A stretch of 64,000 nucleotides of DNA, from the NCBI GenBank assembly GCA_022605955.1, contig JAKCOZ010000022.1, positions 930,001 through 994,000 of the forward strand. The letters run 5' to 3'. The translations under genes were made by a program, and so were the position numbers. Origin of the DNA: Rallus limicola. Lineage: Eukaryota; Chordata; Aves; Gruiformes; Rallidae. The notes under the pieces are model-generated. The model was not told the DNA's origin. It ran no database searches and was given only the letters and a program-made list of their open reading frames with translations. Of this stretch, positions 48,310-62,519 are shown in pieces. Within the stretch, counting starts at the first letter, position 1, and each line of letters opens with the position of its first letter.

Positions 48310-50045
48310 GCTTTGTGACTAAGGAGTCACAAGGAGAATCATTTCCCACCCCACACAAGTTCTATCTCCTCTCCAATCACAAACAAGGTGACCAGGCATA
48401 TATGTTCATCATGCCCAAAGCCGCTGTGGATGCTCAGGCTGTAACCAAGCCTTTGATGCTCAACATGTCTTTACACAACACTGCCCAGCACAGCCCGTGC
48501 CCTCGCATGACCCATCCCTGCCCCGTGCCGCAGCCCCAGCACCCGCCACCTCCCGGCAGAGCAGCCCAACGCCTCACCACGTAACTCCACAGCCGTGCAA
48601 GTGGGGCCACCCCACGCCAGACAGAGCTGTGCTGGCCTTTCCTCACACAGCCAGCTCAGTAGGTGTTAAAAACTCTGGGAGGGTTCCTCCTGAGTGGCCA
48701 GGCAGGTGCAGGCCCTGGCACAGGTGGCCACAGTGTCACCCCCAGATCAGTGAGCTGGTTTCTGAACAAGATGCGCTACAACCACTTCTCACCAAAGGTT
48801 CCATCCCAGCACAGCCAAAGTAAAGTTCAAGAGCCCCAGAAAGCCAGGGAGAGGGCAGGCTGACAGGGAGGAGCTGAGGCAACCCAGACAGGGACCCAGA
48901 AGCAGGAGCTGCTTGCCCTCAGATGGGAAACTGCTCCAAAGCCACAGAGGGACCCCAGAGACGGGAGCAACACAGGGACACACCACCGAGCAGCAGAAAC
49001 TCTGGCAAGAGACAGCAGCTGCCTGCTGCTGAGGAGTCCCCACTCACTGCACGGAGTTAACTTGCCCATTTGCTCGCCATCCTTCTGCAATATGAGGACA
49101 GACAAGCTTCTCAAGGCACCCAGGTTTTAGGGTGCAAGCGTTTCAGACATGCAGAGAGGCGACACTTGTGCAAAACAGGCAGGACATCTGTGTGTCACTG
49201 CAGCTGACAACCTGCACAGCGTCCCCAGAGTGGTGCCAGAAGCAGGGGACAGAGTGAGGACGGGTATTTGGGGTATTTGTAGGTTCTTGGGATGGCCTGC
49301 GTGCTGGAGGTTTGGAGGAGCATTCAAAATACATCATTGTGCCCAAACTTCTGCAACAAAAAGCCTTTTCATATGACTGCAGGCAACCCTTCCCATAGCT
49401 ATGAGCAGTGACAACACTGAGAAAACCTGACTGAGGATTTCATAGCAACCAGCAGTGTTTTGGTGAGTGAGCCACACGCAGAATGAGCTCAGCCTCTGAG
49501 CAGGAAGCTGGCTGCACTGTGTTCATCATCAGTCTCACAGGCCAAACCTCAATAAAAGGCCCAAACAGAAATTCATCAGCCCACGTACTGTCCTTTCTCC
49601 ACAAACCTTACACCCCCCAGCTCCTCCTCCACTATCGGATCACAAAAGAAACAGGTTCTGTTTGCAGACAGTCCCCACCCTGTCTTTCCAGGAACTTCCA
49701 CTCTGGGGGCTGAAGGGATTTGAATCTCAAAACATACTGTCTGGGGCCTCCTTCAAATGCATCCTCTTCCGAAAAGCCACAATTTCTGTTACACGATTCA
49801 GACAATCCACAGAAGAGGAGGGTGGCCAGAGGTCCCAAACACCCGGTGCTCGGGCAGCACCCGCGAGCAGCCTGGCAGAGCGAGGCGGCTTACGCCACGG
49901 ATCACGCTGCTACAAACGCAACCCTCCAGGCACAGGCCTGGGTGAAAACACATCTCATTTGTTTGACTTAAATCCCCAACCCACTGGCACGCAGCACGGG
50001 CCCATTAGCTAATTACACAGCAAACGAATGAGGTCTGCACATCAG
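48310..50045. other. NPRL3 intron, no element recognised
   Basis: Left part of the 8-kb intron. G+C-moderate unique sequence with no recognised repeat, RNA or exon. Confidence 0.5.
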
Positions 50046-50049
50046 AGGG

Positions 50050-50850
50050 CAGAAAACAACTCTGGAAAAATCCATCTGACATCTGACCTACATCTCCTCC
50101 AGTGCAACTTGAAGCCATTCCCTCCTGTGCTGTCGCTTGTCACCCACAAGAAGAGACCAACCCAGATATCTTTGCAGCCACCTTGTGGGTAGCTGGAGAG
50201 AGCAATGAGGTCTTCCCTCAGCCTATTTTTCTCCAGACTAAACACCCCCAGCTCCCTCAGCCACTCCTCACAGAACTCTGTGCTCCAGCCCCTTCTCCAG
50301 CTTCATCCCGCTCCTCTGGATGTGTCCCAGCGTCAAAACATCCTTCCTGTAGTGCAGGGCCCAAACCTGGACACAGCACTCAAGGCATGACTTCATCAGA
50401 GCTGAGCACAATGGAATTATCCCTGCCCTGCTCCTGCTAGTCACACTGTTCCTGACACAAGCCAGGATGCCATTGTCCTTCCTGGCCCCCCAGGAACACT
50501 GCCGGCTCATGTCCTGCCGGCTGCCCATCAACACCCCCAGGTCCTTCTCCCCCAGACAGCTCTCCAGCCACTGCCCCAGGCCTACAGCACTGCTGGGGGT
50601 TATTGTGACCAAAATTTAGGACCTGGCACTTGGCCTTGCTGAACCCCATACAGTTGGTCTCTGCCCATCAATCCAGCCTGCCCAGGTCCCTCTGCAGAGC
50701 CATCCCACCTTCCAGCAGATCCACACCCACATAATTTGGTGTTATCTGCAAACTCACTGAGGGTGCACTTGATCCCCTGAAATGAAAACGTTAAACGGGA
50801 GTGGCCCAGCCCCAAGCCCTGGGGAACACCCCTTGTGACTGTTTTCACAG
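50050..50850 (-). mobile_element. CR1 LINE, 0.8-kb antisense copy
   Basis: The longest CR1 piece in the window. Read on the - strand it begins in reverse transcriptase, with TRGVPQG and CTLSEFADNTKL; the usual FADD is FADN. It then runs through the post-RT and 3' region toward lower coordinates, with frameshifts. It is truncated at its 5' end, as usual for CR1, and dead. Confidence 0.85.
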
Positions 50851-50889
50851 AGGTCTAGCAGCAGCTTTGCTCCCATGTTCTGCTGCTTG

Positions 50890-53800
50890 TCTCGCAAACA
50901 CTGAATTTACATCTGTTCCGATCTGCTCCTCTTGACAGAGCCAGACAGTAAAGAGGGCTTCCCAGCACCATCTGTGCTGCCCTGGCTGTCAGAAACACCT
51001 CTCCTCCCTCCATGGTACAGGACCATCTCTTTGCTGGGGCTCAGTCTGCTCAAGCGGCTGAGCTCCTTGCTGAAACCTGAAAGGGCCAAGAGGAGCTTCC
51101 CAGGCAAGGATCTACTGCAGTCCAGGGGCTGCCTCCACTCACTCAGCCATCAGCTGCCACTGTAGGAAGTCACAGCCAGCCAGGAGCATGAAGGAAACAT
51201 AAAAGGAAACATTTGTCATTACTTAATTTAACTAACAATCAACTCTAAATTTCATCCATATTCCTTTCATCCTTCCCATCTCCCCACTCTGCCTCTTTCC
51301 AGGCTGCTTGGAGGGGGCTGTGTCTGCCGCAGTGTCTGGCACGGATCAGCTCGCAGCAGTTCCCTTTTTCTCCCATCTCGTGGTGCAGCAGGCCCTGGGC
51401 AAAGTTAGAGTGTTGTCATGCACTGGTGACAATGCCCCACTCTGTGCTTACTGCCCAAAGCAGAGAGGATGCTTCAGCTTCTGAACACATGGGTGCTATC
51501 TCAGCCCAGCTGGGCAGCTTGGGACAGCCAGTGGAGAGCTCAGCCCAAGGCTCAGAGGGACAACATCCAGCATTTGTTCTTCTCTTCCCTCTCCCGGGTA
51601 ACACATTCAAGAAAACACATTTCCTGCAAGGATTCTTTAAGGCTGTTTCTTTCCCAGCCCTAAGAAGCTAAGGAAAATACCAGGGTAACTGGGGACTAGC
51701 AACGGGTTCAGGAAAGGGAAGGGAAAAGAGCAGCCCGGAAGCACGCAGTCCTCACTGGTTTCCCATTACATTAGGATACCCTCTTGAGTTACAGCACAGC
51801 TCGTTTTGCCTACAAGCCCCCTTCTCCATCCTGGGACACATGCACTCTTCAAGGCATGACCTGAGACCTAAGTGCTCCTTGGCTCAGCAGGACAGCGCCT
51901 TCCCAATGGATGTGTGCTGAAACTCACTGCCTTTATCACCCTGACCATGCTCTTCCGTGAGCAGCAGGTCAGCTTGTAAAACTCCCCATGTTACAGCAAA
52001 CAGGCTCTGCAGACCCCGGTACCACAGGACACGTATTGCCATCTTAACCATGAGAAAGCAGCTGTGAACTCTCACATCATTGAGCCTGTCACTGTTCCCT
52101 CCATTTAGGCCTAGAAAGCCACATTTTATTGTATTTTTAACTTGCCGCACTGCAACCCCCTGATTTTATACCCAGTCCAACTGAGTACACATGCACCTTT
52201 AATACTTCTTCCACACCTCTGCCCACAAAAGCCTCTGCGCCCCTTGATGCCTTCCAGATGCCCGGCCCAGCCGCCCCGTTCCCAGCATCCCCGGGAAGCC
52301 ACAGGCGCCTATTCAGTATCCCCCTCCCAGCCCCGACGTACCCGCTCGTTTCCCACTGAGCTGCTACACAAAGCACAGCACGTTTCCCGGACGCGTAAGG
52401 CAGAGGCCCCGCTCCCAACAGGACAGACAGACTTACTGAACAACAGTGAAAGACCGAGCGCATTGTGTCCAGAGGCAGCGGTCATACTTTCCCATCTGGT
52501 TTTCTTCACGGTTCCCCGAGCCCCATCAAGGGGGAATTACATCACCACACCACCAGCGCACATTCTGATAAGGAGCTGTGCCCCAGCGAAGGGGATACAG
52601 GGAGGAAACGGGATGTCGAATTCACCTCGGTACAATCTCTCTGCCTTACAAGCAGAAAGGTCCCTCCTGCTAGTCCACGTCTGTTCCTCAAGGCAGTGTT
52701 AGAGACATTAGACCTTCTTCTGCACTGATGAACTAGCTGAGGCCGTTAACACTCAGAGGAGGGGAAGCCACAGGCATCATCCCTGTCTCTTGGTTTGTAA
52801 AGAAACAGCACAGAGCAGCTGGGTGAGGAAACGCTGCAATGACAGGAAGAAAGACCAGCACTGGAAAGCAGTTAGTCTTCCTGCACCAGCTGCCGTGCCA
52901 GCACAGGCACGCCGACAGTGAGCATGGGCTCACTGCAAGGTTTCAAGTCCCCAGATGTGACATGAGGTCATGAAGGGCTGTGCTCCACACTGATCACCAG
53001 CAGAGCTCCACTCTGGTGGGCACTGTGTTGCCATCAATGCTTGGCCACATGCAAGAGGGGAGTGCAGGGGGGCACCCACCGGGTACAGGCAGAAGGAAGG
53101 ACAGCTGTTGGGGTGTGGTAGGAGAGACACCCGCTGCTGCTTTGCCAGCAAAAACATGAGAAGGTTTCCCAACTGTGTCAGCTCACCAGATCTCCTCTCA
53201 CGCTGGTGACATCCAGCACCAGCAGCACAAGCCAAGCTGGCCCCTGGTCAGGATGGTCCCAGGCTGCGCTGGACTGAGTCTGGGTGGCACCACACAGCTG
53301 GGCACAGCTGACAGACAACTCACTGCCCTGAAAGGGGGAAGTAGCTCCTGCTCTCCTCACTCGTGTCCCCAGCTACAGAAGTGCCTCCCTCACCCTGCAC
53401 CAGCCCTGGAGCACATTGGATCTCCCTAGCAGCCAGTTCTGCCTGCCAACCCAGCAGAGAGCTTGTGTGGCTGAAACGAGCAGATAGAATCAAGCTGGGC
53501 AGGAGCCAGTGCTCATGAAAAGGGAAGAGGGAAAGGAGGAAGGTACGTGCACACACCTGAGAGCAGAATGGAAAAGCAGGGCTGCCTCCTCTCAGCAGCA
53601 CTGAAGACACCATCAGACCAGCCAAGCTGTATGTGTAGCTGCATCCTCACGCTGCTGCAAGTTTGCCATCAAGCCAGGCAGGTCAGACCCAGAAAAAGGG
53701 AAGCTACCACAGATCTCTAAACAAACGCCAACCAATAAAAGCACAAGACCACTGATGGATATACAGCAACCGGAAAGTTTGGCTGCAATACACTGCTCAT

Positions 53801-56235
53801 CACCATGGGCATTGAAACAAGCTCAAGGAAGATTCATGTCTCTGGCACAGGGCTGGGAGCACTCACAGGACATCCTCTACTTAGCCAGCAGCCTCTGAAA
53901 GCAGCGCAGCCACGCATGCCAAAGCAGTCCTGTTGCTCTTGGTAAGGGTACTGCAGGTTTGTACCTCCTACAAGCTGAAAAATACCACAGTTCCCCAGGT
54001 ATGAAAATGGCAGCATCACGTTTTGTTCATCTACCCAAAGGGATGAAGTAACTCCACCCGAGCAGCAGTGGGCAAACAGAAACAGCCGTCCCCTTTCCAA
54101 CCAAGCAGTATGGCTTTATATAAAGACCAGAGGAAAAGTTCTTCAACAGCTTTCTGATTTTGTATCTTGGACTTCAGTAACACCTTCCATATTCTCTGCC
54201 CATCCAAAGCATGTGCCAAAAGGAGGGAGCAAGTCCCACGCTTAAGACAAGAACCAAGTGGGATGGGCACCATGAGGCTGTAACGATCCCTGCCACAAAC
54301 ACAGCCCTTCCCGGCACGGGTGACCTTCAGGAACATGGACAGTACAGTCAGCACCATGAAATGCACCAGATAACCAGCTACTAGTGAAAATCTTCCAAGT
54401 TAAGAACCCCCGAAACACAAACATCCCCTCCTGTGTACACAAACAGTAAAATTACAGTGAAAGGTCCCAAGTTTGTTAGGTTTTTCCACAGGCAAAGCAA
54501 ACACAATTTGACAATATTTACAGTTCAGAGTACAGCATCTTTCATCGCTGCACGACAGAGCAAAAACCCACCTCATTAATTGTACTATTGACTGGATCTC
54601 TCTTAATTACAGAGCCTTTCCACCTCAGGACAGGGACTGGATTCAGCTCTCTTCCTCACAAAACAATAATACAAAGAGTTCTATGGGGGTAAATCAGAGT
54701 GGAAGAAAATACTTTTCCTATGTTAATGCCCTGATATGAAAAACATCTAAAACCTCTCTCGAGTGTAAACTTCCCCAAGAACTGTCACGCTTCGCTGTAC
54801 CAAAAGCAGCTAACCGTGGCAGGCTGCTCCATCTTCACTCATGTGCCCTGTCAGTGCAGCCCAGAGGCTGCTGCAACCGCAGTTCTCACCCCGTCTCCTC
54901 ACACTGTGTCATCTGCCATCCTTCCCCACATACTGGAAGGATGATGGGAACAAACCGTGCTGCTGGCTTCAGGACCCCACCGTGGACTGCTGATCCTCAG
55001 ATGAGCACTCTGAAAGAGCCACCTGAGCACTCCAACAGCTCCAGCAAATGGTGATCGCAAGCTGCTCTCTCATGGCATCACTGCAGCAGTAAGCAGCAGG
55101 CTTTGTTTGTGTGTTTAAACAAAAGCAGGACACCTGAGAATAACCAGAAGTATTGATGATTAAGGCAACAATTAATTTTAAAAGGAGTACAGAGAAGAAT
55201 GATGCCTCCTGAAGGTACTGCTGCTTAGATAAAACTAATGCTATTAATTCAGCCTCAGTTTTCAGGCCAGAGCTTTGTCTGTAGCTACACTGAAGAACTG
55301 GCAGCACTCCTCCCCTGCCCCCCAAGGTAGCAGCTGACCAGAACATACTATTGGGATTAGACGCTCCATCATTAGTTATCATTACCTCTGATCACAACCT
55401 CTGCCAACCTGTAATTACAACCAGTGCTCCTCTCACAACTGTGCCTGTGTGCACAACCGATGCTAATCCCCGAATGGTGGCTTAATTCACACAGCCAGCA
55501 AGTCACTCCAGTAGGAAGGGCAGCAAACAGCACCACAAGAACTCAGCTAAAGGAATTCACCTGTGCTCCCTCTGCCACAGCAAGCTGTGTTTGGAGGTCC
55601 AAGCTTCTTCATCGGGGAATGCATCAGCCAGGGGACCTCATGTTACAGAGCTCTCTCCTGCCTTTCACCAGTTCCCAGGAATGCCACAAGCTGTGATCTA
55701 TGTGTAAGCAAAGCAGCACACATATTGTCCCGAATCAGGACATGGCTACGCGAGTGCTGTAACACACAGACCTCTGCTTCCTGCAACAGCCTTTCAGCAA
55801 TTCCCCTTCCCTACCAGAAAGTAAGCAAATAGACAGTTTGCTTTTATAGCCAGGCTGTGAACTCACACCAGATGGAATACAAGAAAATCAAGTGTCCTTG
55901 TGAGGAACCCACAAACTTGCACTCAGCCCAGATATTTACAACCATTTTGAGCAGACCAAATGGAGTGTCACTTTTCCCTACAGTATCACTCAAGGCAAAG
56001 AAACGTTCTGGTTTCTCTTTACGATTGTGCTTTGCCAGCACAGAGCACCCAGCTTCACCCTGAACACCCCCACAGCTTTTTGGCAAGTGGCTGTGAAACA
56101 AGAAGTGATTCGGCTGGAAACAGAGGAATTGCCAAGTTCAAAACCTGCGGTCCCGGGTTCCTGGCTGGGTACTGCGGTAGCAGCACCATTCCTTGTTCTC
56201 ATGTGCAGGAGAACGAGGAGCTCTTGTGCGCCCCC
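50890..56235. other. NPRL3 intron, no element recognised
   Basis: Right part of the 8-kb NPRL3 intron. A mildly CpG-richer patch is seen at about 52,240-52,420. No exon, RNA gene or interspersed repeat was recognised; the open frames here, up to 186 codons, have no known motif. Confidence 0.45.
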
Positions 56236-56243
56236 CATCTCAC

Positions 56244-56373
56244 CTCCTGCACGGGCGGTGCCAGCGGGTTCTTGAACTCTGAGAGCGACACTGGGAGGGA
56301 GAACTTGGAAAGCATCGACGGCAGGTTGTGGCCCCGGAACTGACAGGAAAACGCGTCTGCTAACGGAGAGTAA
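56244..56373 (-). CDS. NPRL3 coding exon (fourth from end)
   Basis: The acceptor TTCCATAG precedes one base that completes a Leu codon; the donor is GAG|GTGAGA, phase 0. It encodes [20 protein letters not shown] and [19 protein letters not shown] followed by PVQE. It is too short to show well as an isolated reading frame, but the phases on both sides match the neighbouring exons exactly. Confidence 0.95.
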
Positions 56374-56879
56374 CTATGGAAAAGAGGGAAAGGCAGAAAT
56401 CAGCTTTGTATCGCTGCTCAGAGTAACATTTCTCCATTTAAGCCGATTCCCACATCAAATATATTCTGTGATCTACAGAAACAGTGAGGGTCATTCACAG
56501 CATGCTGCATCCTGTAAAAAGCATGCAAGCAGCGTACACACTGTCATCCTGGCATCACGTTCAGCTCCAGTACATTACTTGAGCTGTGGAGGGAATCCAG
56601 AGGAGGAAAATAAAAGTTATAGAAAGTCTAGACCTGAGCAGTCTCTGATCAAAGAGACTGGGATGGGCAGTTGAGAGAAGCCAGGGATGGGCATATACAG
56701 ACGATCTCTGAATACACAAAATGCAGCCACAGATGTGACTGCTCTCCCTGCCTTTGCTGCCAGGACAAGCAGCAGGACAAGTAAGGGAGCGTCAAGTAAA
56801 ATATTAAGAAAACTCTCTTAGGATTTCTGTCTATGAAGGTCTGAGAACAGCACTGCCATATATGACCCAGGCACAGCTG

Positions 56880-56937
56880 TTCCTGAACGACCTTAAGGTT
56901 CTTTCCAGCCCTATTCTTAGACTTCCATCACAGAAGT
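56880..56937 (+). mobile_element. degenerate CR1 3' tail
   Basis: 'gaccttaaggttctttccagccctattcttag' resembles the CR1 3' end with several substitutions. Short and uncertain. Confidence 0.35.
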
Positions 56938-57613
56938 TTTGATTTAAAACTATTTTCCTATAACCAAATTCTAACACAGATTCTAAAAATGTCTCAAAAG
57001 TCGAGACAGAAAGGATTTGCCAATCTTCAGCAGACCTTAAACACCCACTTTTGCCTCCACATCTTCCTTGCATTGCCACTGTCTGCTCTGGCAATGGCTG
57101 TACTGCCTTTGGTCTGCAAGAAGGCAAGCCTGTATAAAATGCCATCGTGTGAAATGTGACCACAGTGAGAGCAACACTACCCTGATTTGCTATTTCTGGT
57201 TAACTTTGGGTGATGCTTTGTGCCAGGTACACAGCCTCACAAAACACTCATTTAACTTCATCAGAAAGTATTCGGGTTTGGAAATGGTTCTGTATCGCTC
57301 TGGGTTCGTATGGTCTTTCTGATACTGATGCTCAGTGAGCAAGCATAGAAAAACCACTAAAAATAGCTTCACAGGGTAAACACAGCTACCCAGGCCCCAC
57401 CACTGCAGCAGTGTATCGATCTGCTGTGACGCTCCTCCCTGCCGCACACAAACAGCTTTGCCACTGCAGGCACACGCAGCCATCTGTGCTCTGCACAGCC
57501 CCCCAAGCTCACGCAGTGAGAAGGCTCCCACCGTGGCTCGGTAAGAGGGGAGGAAAGCACATCTGCACTTCTCACCACCCCCTTTCTGCAGTCACTCGTT
57601 CTCCTTCTACTTA

Positions 57614-57841
<228 letters not shown>

Positions 57842-57849
57842 TCACCCCA

Positions 57850-59729
<1,880 letters not shown>

Positions 59730-60386
59730 CTAACTTTTCCTGAAGGCTTTGTTATCCTCAAACCATCACACCCGGTCAATCTACCCACAAAAAGAACTTG
59801 TAATGTCACGGGTTTGGAATAAGCTTATGTTTATATCACAAGGTACAATGCTCCCATAAGAAGGGAATGGGGGATTATGCAATAGCTGGATACACACAAC
59901 TGAGCCAGAAGAACTACCCTGAAACCTACTCACCTGCATTACCAAAATACAGACTAGAACAGAAGAAGAAAGCAAGACTTAATTATTTTTGCAGATAAAA
60001 AGCTGTAAACATGGAAGACGGGAAATCAGATACCACTGGGCTCTCTTTCCTCTAAAAGCAAAATGACTTCTGGGTCAACAGGGTAAGACAAACACACAAT
60101 TTGTCTGACTGGGAACAGCACAGAGTGCTCTGGTAGGGTCACCTCCCATTTTCAGTACAACCCCGCAATGTACACACAAAGGCTGCGGCTTCACGCCCCC
60201 ACAGATGCAGCCGGGTTACAGTACTGTGGGATCAGCTTCAGGGAGTCTTGTCTCAGCTCATATCCCCCCCCCACTACCATCTTCCCCCCACATTTGTGCC
60301 AGCACGGACATCTGCAGCACCACAGCACCGCACCTGGAACTGGAGGGAGCAGTGGCCACACTCTGAGGGACAGAGCTTACCCTTAC

Positions 60387-60524
60387 CTGATGGATTTCAG
60401 GCTTCTCTCGATTGCTTCAGGGGGTATAAAGTTTGTGGCAACATAATGGATTTTATGAGGCAGGCAGAAACTCACTTCCAGCCAGTTGTTGATATGTAAA
60501 CGGACCACCCCTGTCGTGCAGAGA
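60387..60524 (-). CDS. NPRL3 coding exon (seventh from end, first in window)
   Basis: The acceptor CCTATTTTAG precedes one base completing a Ser codon; the donor is CATCAG|GTAAGG. It encodes [38 protein letters not shown] and ERSLKSI. The preceding exon, which should end in the LARDLKEAYD region, was not found before the window edge. Confidence 0.95.
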
Positions 60525-60599
60525 CTAAAATAGGAAGATAAATACATACAGCATTTACCACGTAGAACAAATGACAACAGCGATCCAGATTCACCCCAG

Positions 60600-62090
60600 G
60601 ACAAGCAAAGGCTGAACGCACCCTGTCTGTCCCTACTGTCAGAGGAGGGGCTGATTCCCAGCTGCAAGCACTGCCTCACCTGGTATTACAGAGCATCATC
60701 CCCTACCAGGCTTAGGGGGACTTGTGAGATTCCACCCAACTGATTGGCTGCTGCAGCAGTATCTCAAGCTGAAAGAGTTTCTGGAGGACCTATTGCAGGG
60801 CACTGGAAAGTTCCCTAGACCTGAGCTGCAGAGGGCAAAGATGAATCAGGCACAACACTTTCCTCATCAACTTCCTTCCTCCTCCTCAAGGAAAGAGAAG
60901 AGGAGATGTCTGTGATGGGCAGTGTTATGGGCACCCTGTCTCCACAGGCCCCTTTGGTTCTGCTGAGGTTGGTTGGTTTCTAGTACCCTGCTCCTTCTTG
61001 TCACATGAAATCACAAATGTGCTTGTTAAATGGCTTCTTCACTCTAGGAAACAAGAGGGACTAAGCTTAGCCTCTGAGCTGGCTTCAGACAACAGGGCCA
61101 GAGTGGGAACGATGGATATCAGGAACACAGTAACACCTGACACTCATGCTCAGCCTGAAAACAGCTGTAAGCCTCTTTCCCTGGAAAGCCCTGGGACGCT
61201 GGGAGATTAGAGCCTGCATGTTCTCCAAGTAGCTTTACACAAGGCTCTAAATCTAAGTAACAGGCAAAACATACCTCAGTAGGAAACTGTATTGACTTTA
61301 AAAATGGGTAAAGATGGCTAGCAGGTAGTAAGGAGCTACCCTGGGTGCCCCTCAGCAGCGCTGCCCAGCCCGCAGGCAGGAGATGCTGGCCTGGGAGCCG
61401 CTCTGCTGGAGGCAGCAGCAAGGCCCACTGCCTGGCCACAGCCCAGAGCTAGAAGCACACAAGAGCATGTGCATAAGCAAGAGCTCATCCTGTCTGCACC
61501 AGAGAGCTCGATTTCTCAATGCATCCTTGGGGTTAGGTTTGGTTCCAAAAGATTATTTTCTTTCTTGGGCTAAAATAAAACCTGTAAGTTTGCAAGTTCC
61601 AGTCCAAGCTTTAGATTCGAGTGCGTTGAGACCCGCAATGCAGTTTTGGTTTTAGTAGCGCCCATGAATTTCCCCTCTACACAAAACAGATTGAAAAACA
61701 TGCCAGGAACAGGCTAGAAGCAAAGCCATGTCGTGGAAGCCCTTTGTGAGGTGATTTAAACTTCCATACCTAGCATTCAGCTGTAGGCCACAAGCTGTCA
61801 GGCTCTTTTTCAAGTCCATCTGGTTGCACACGGGGGTTTAGAGAGACTTGAAAAGTCAGCTTTAAAGCAAAAACATCAGGTTGCTGTGGCTGCCAGTGTA
61901 ACTATTCCCCAAACCATAGCTGAGCAGTGGGAGATCAAACACGGTCCAATCCTGCCTCGTGCATGATCAGGCCCATTAGGGGAGATCTCACTGCACCCAG
62001 CACTTCCCAAAAGCAGAGACCGTCAGTGTGTTCTCAAATCCTGCACTGGCCTCTGCAAAATATGTTTTTCAAACTGCATACAGTGCAGTT
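60600..62090. other. NPRL3 intron, no element recognised
   Basis: Start of the upstream intron. Unique sequence with no exon, repeat or RNA recognised. Confidence 0.5.
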
Positions 62091-62094
62091 CACA

Positions 62095-62515
62095 GAAACA
62101 CAGACTCACAGGATGGCCTGAGTTGGAAGGGACCTTCAAAGGCCATCCAGTCCCACCCTGCAGCAAGCAGGGACATTGTCACAAGATCAGGTCACTCGGA
62201 CCCATCAAGCCTGACCTTGAATGTCTCCAGGGATGAGGCCCCCACCACCTCTCTGGGTAACCTGTGCCAGGGATCTACCACCCTGAGTGAAGAACTTTTT
62301 CTTGACATCCAACCTAAATCTTCCCTTTTCTAGTATAAAACCATCACCCCTCGTCCTATTGCTCCATGCCCTCAGGAACAGTTCTTCCTAGCTTTCCTGT
62401 AGCCCCTTCAGGGGCTGTCAGGCCACTATAAGGTCCCTCCACAGCCTTCTCTGTACCAGCCCAGCTCTCCCAGCCTGGCTTCACAGGAGAGCTGCTCCAG
62501 CCCTTACATGCTGTA
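62095..62515 (-). mobile_element. CR1 LINE 3' copy, antisense
   Basis: On the + strand it starts 'cacaggatggcctgagttgg' and 'aagggaccttcaaaggccat', which is the complement of the CR1 3' end. It runs through 'cccaccacctctctgggtaa', 'gaagaactttttcttgacat' and 'tagccccttcaggggctgtc'. It is one of the better-preserved copies here and lies in sense orientation with NPRL3. Confidence 0.85.
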
Positions 62516-62519
62516 CATG

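Noticed and set aside
50600..50848. possible host gene with a VPQG motif
   Set aside because: The wording is that of CR1 reverse transcriptase with a mutated FADD box; it is a dead LINE fragment.
52142..52702. 186-codon + strand open frame in an NPRL3 intron
   Set aside because: Random composition, no domain, antisense to the host gene and no splice signals that fit.
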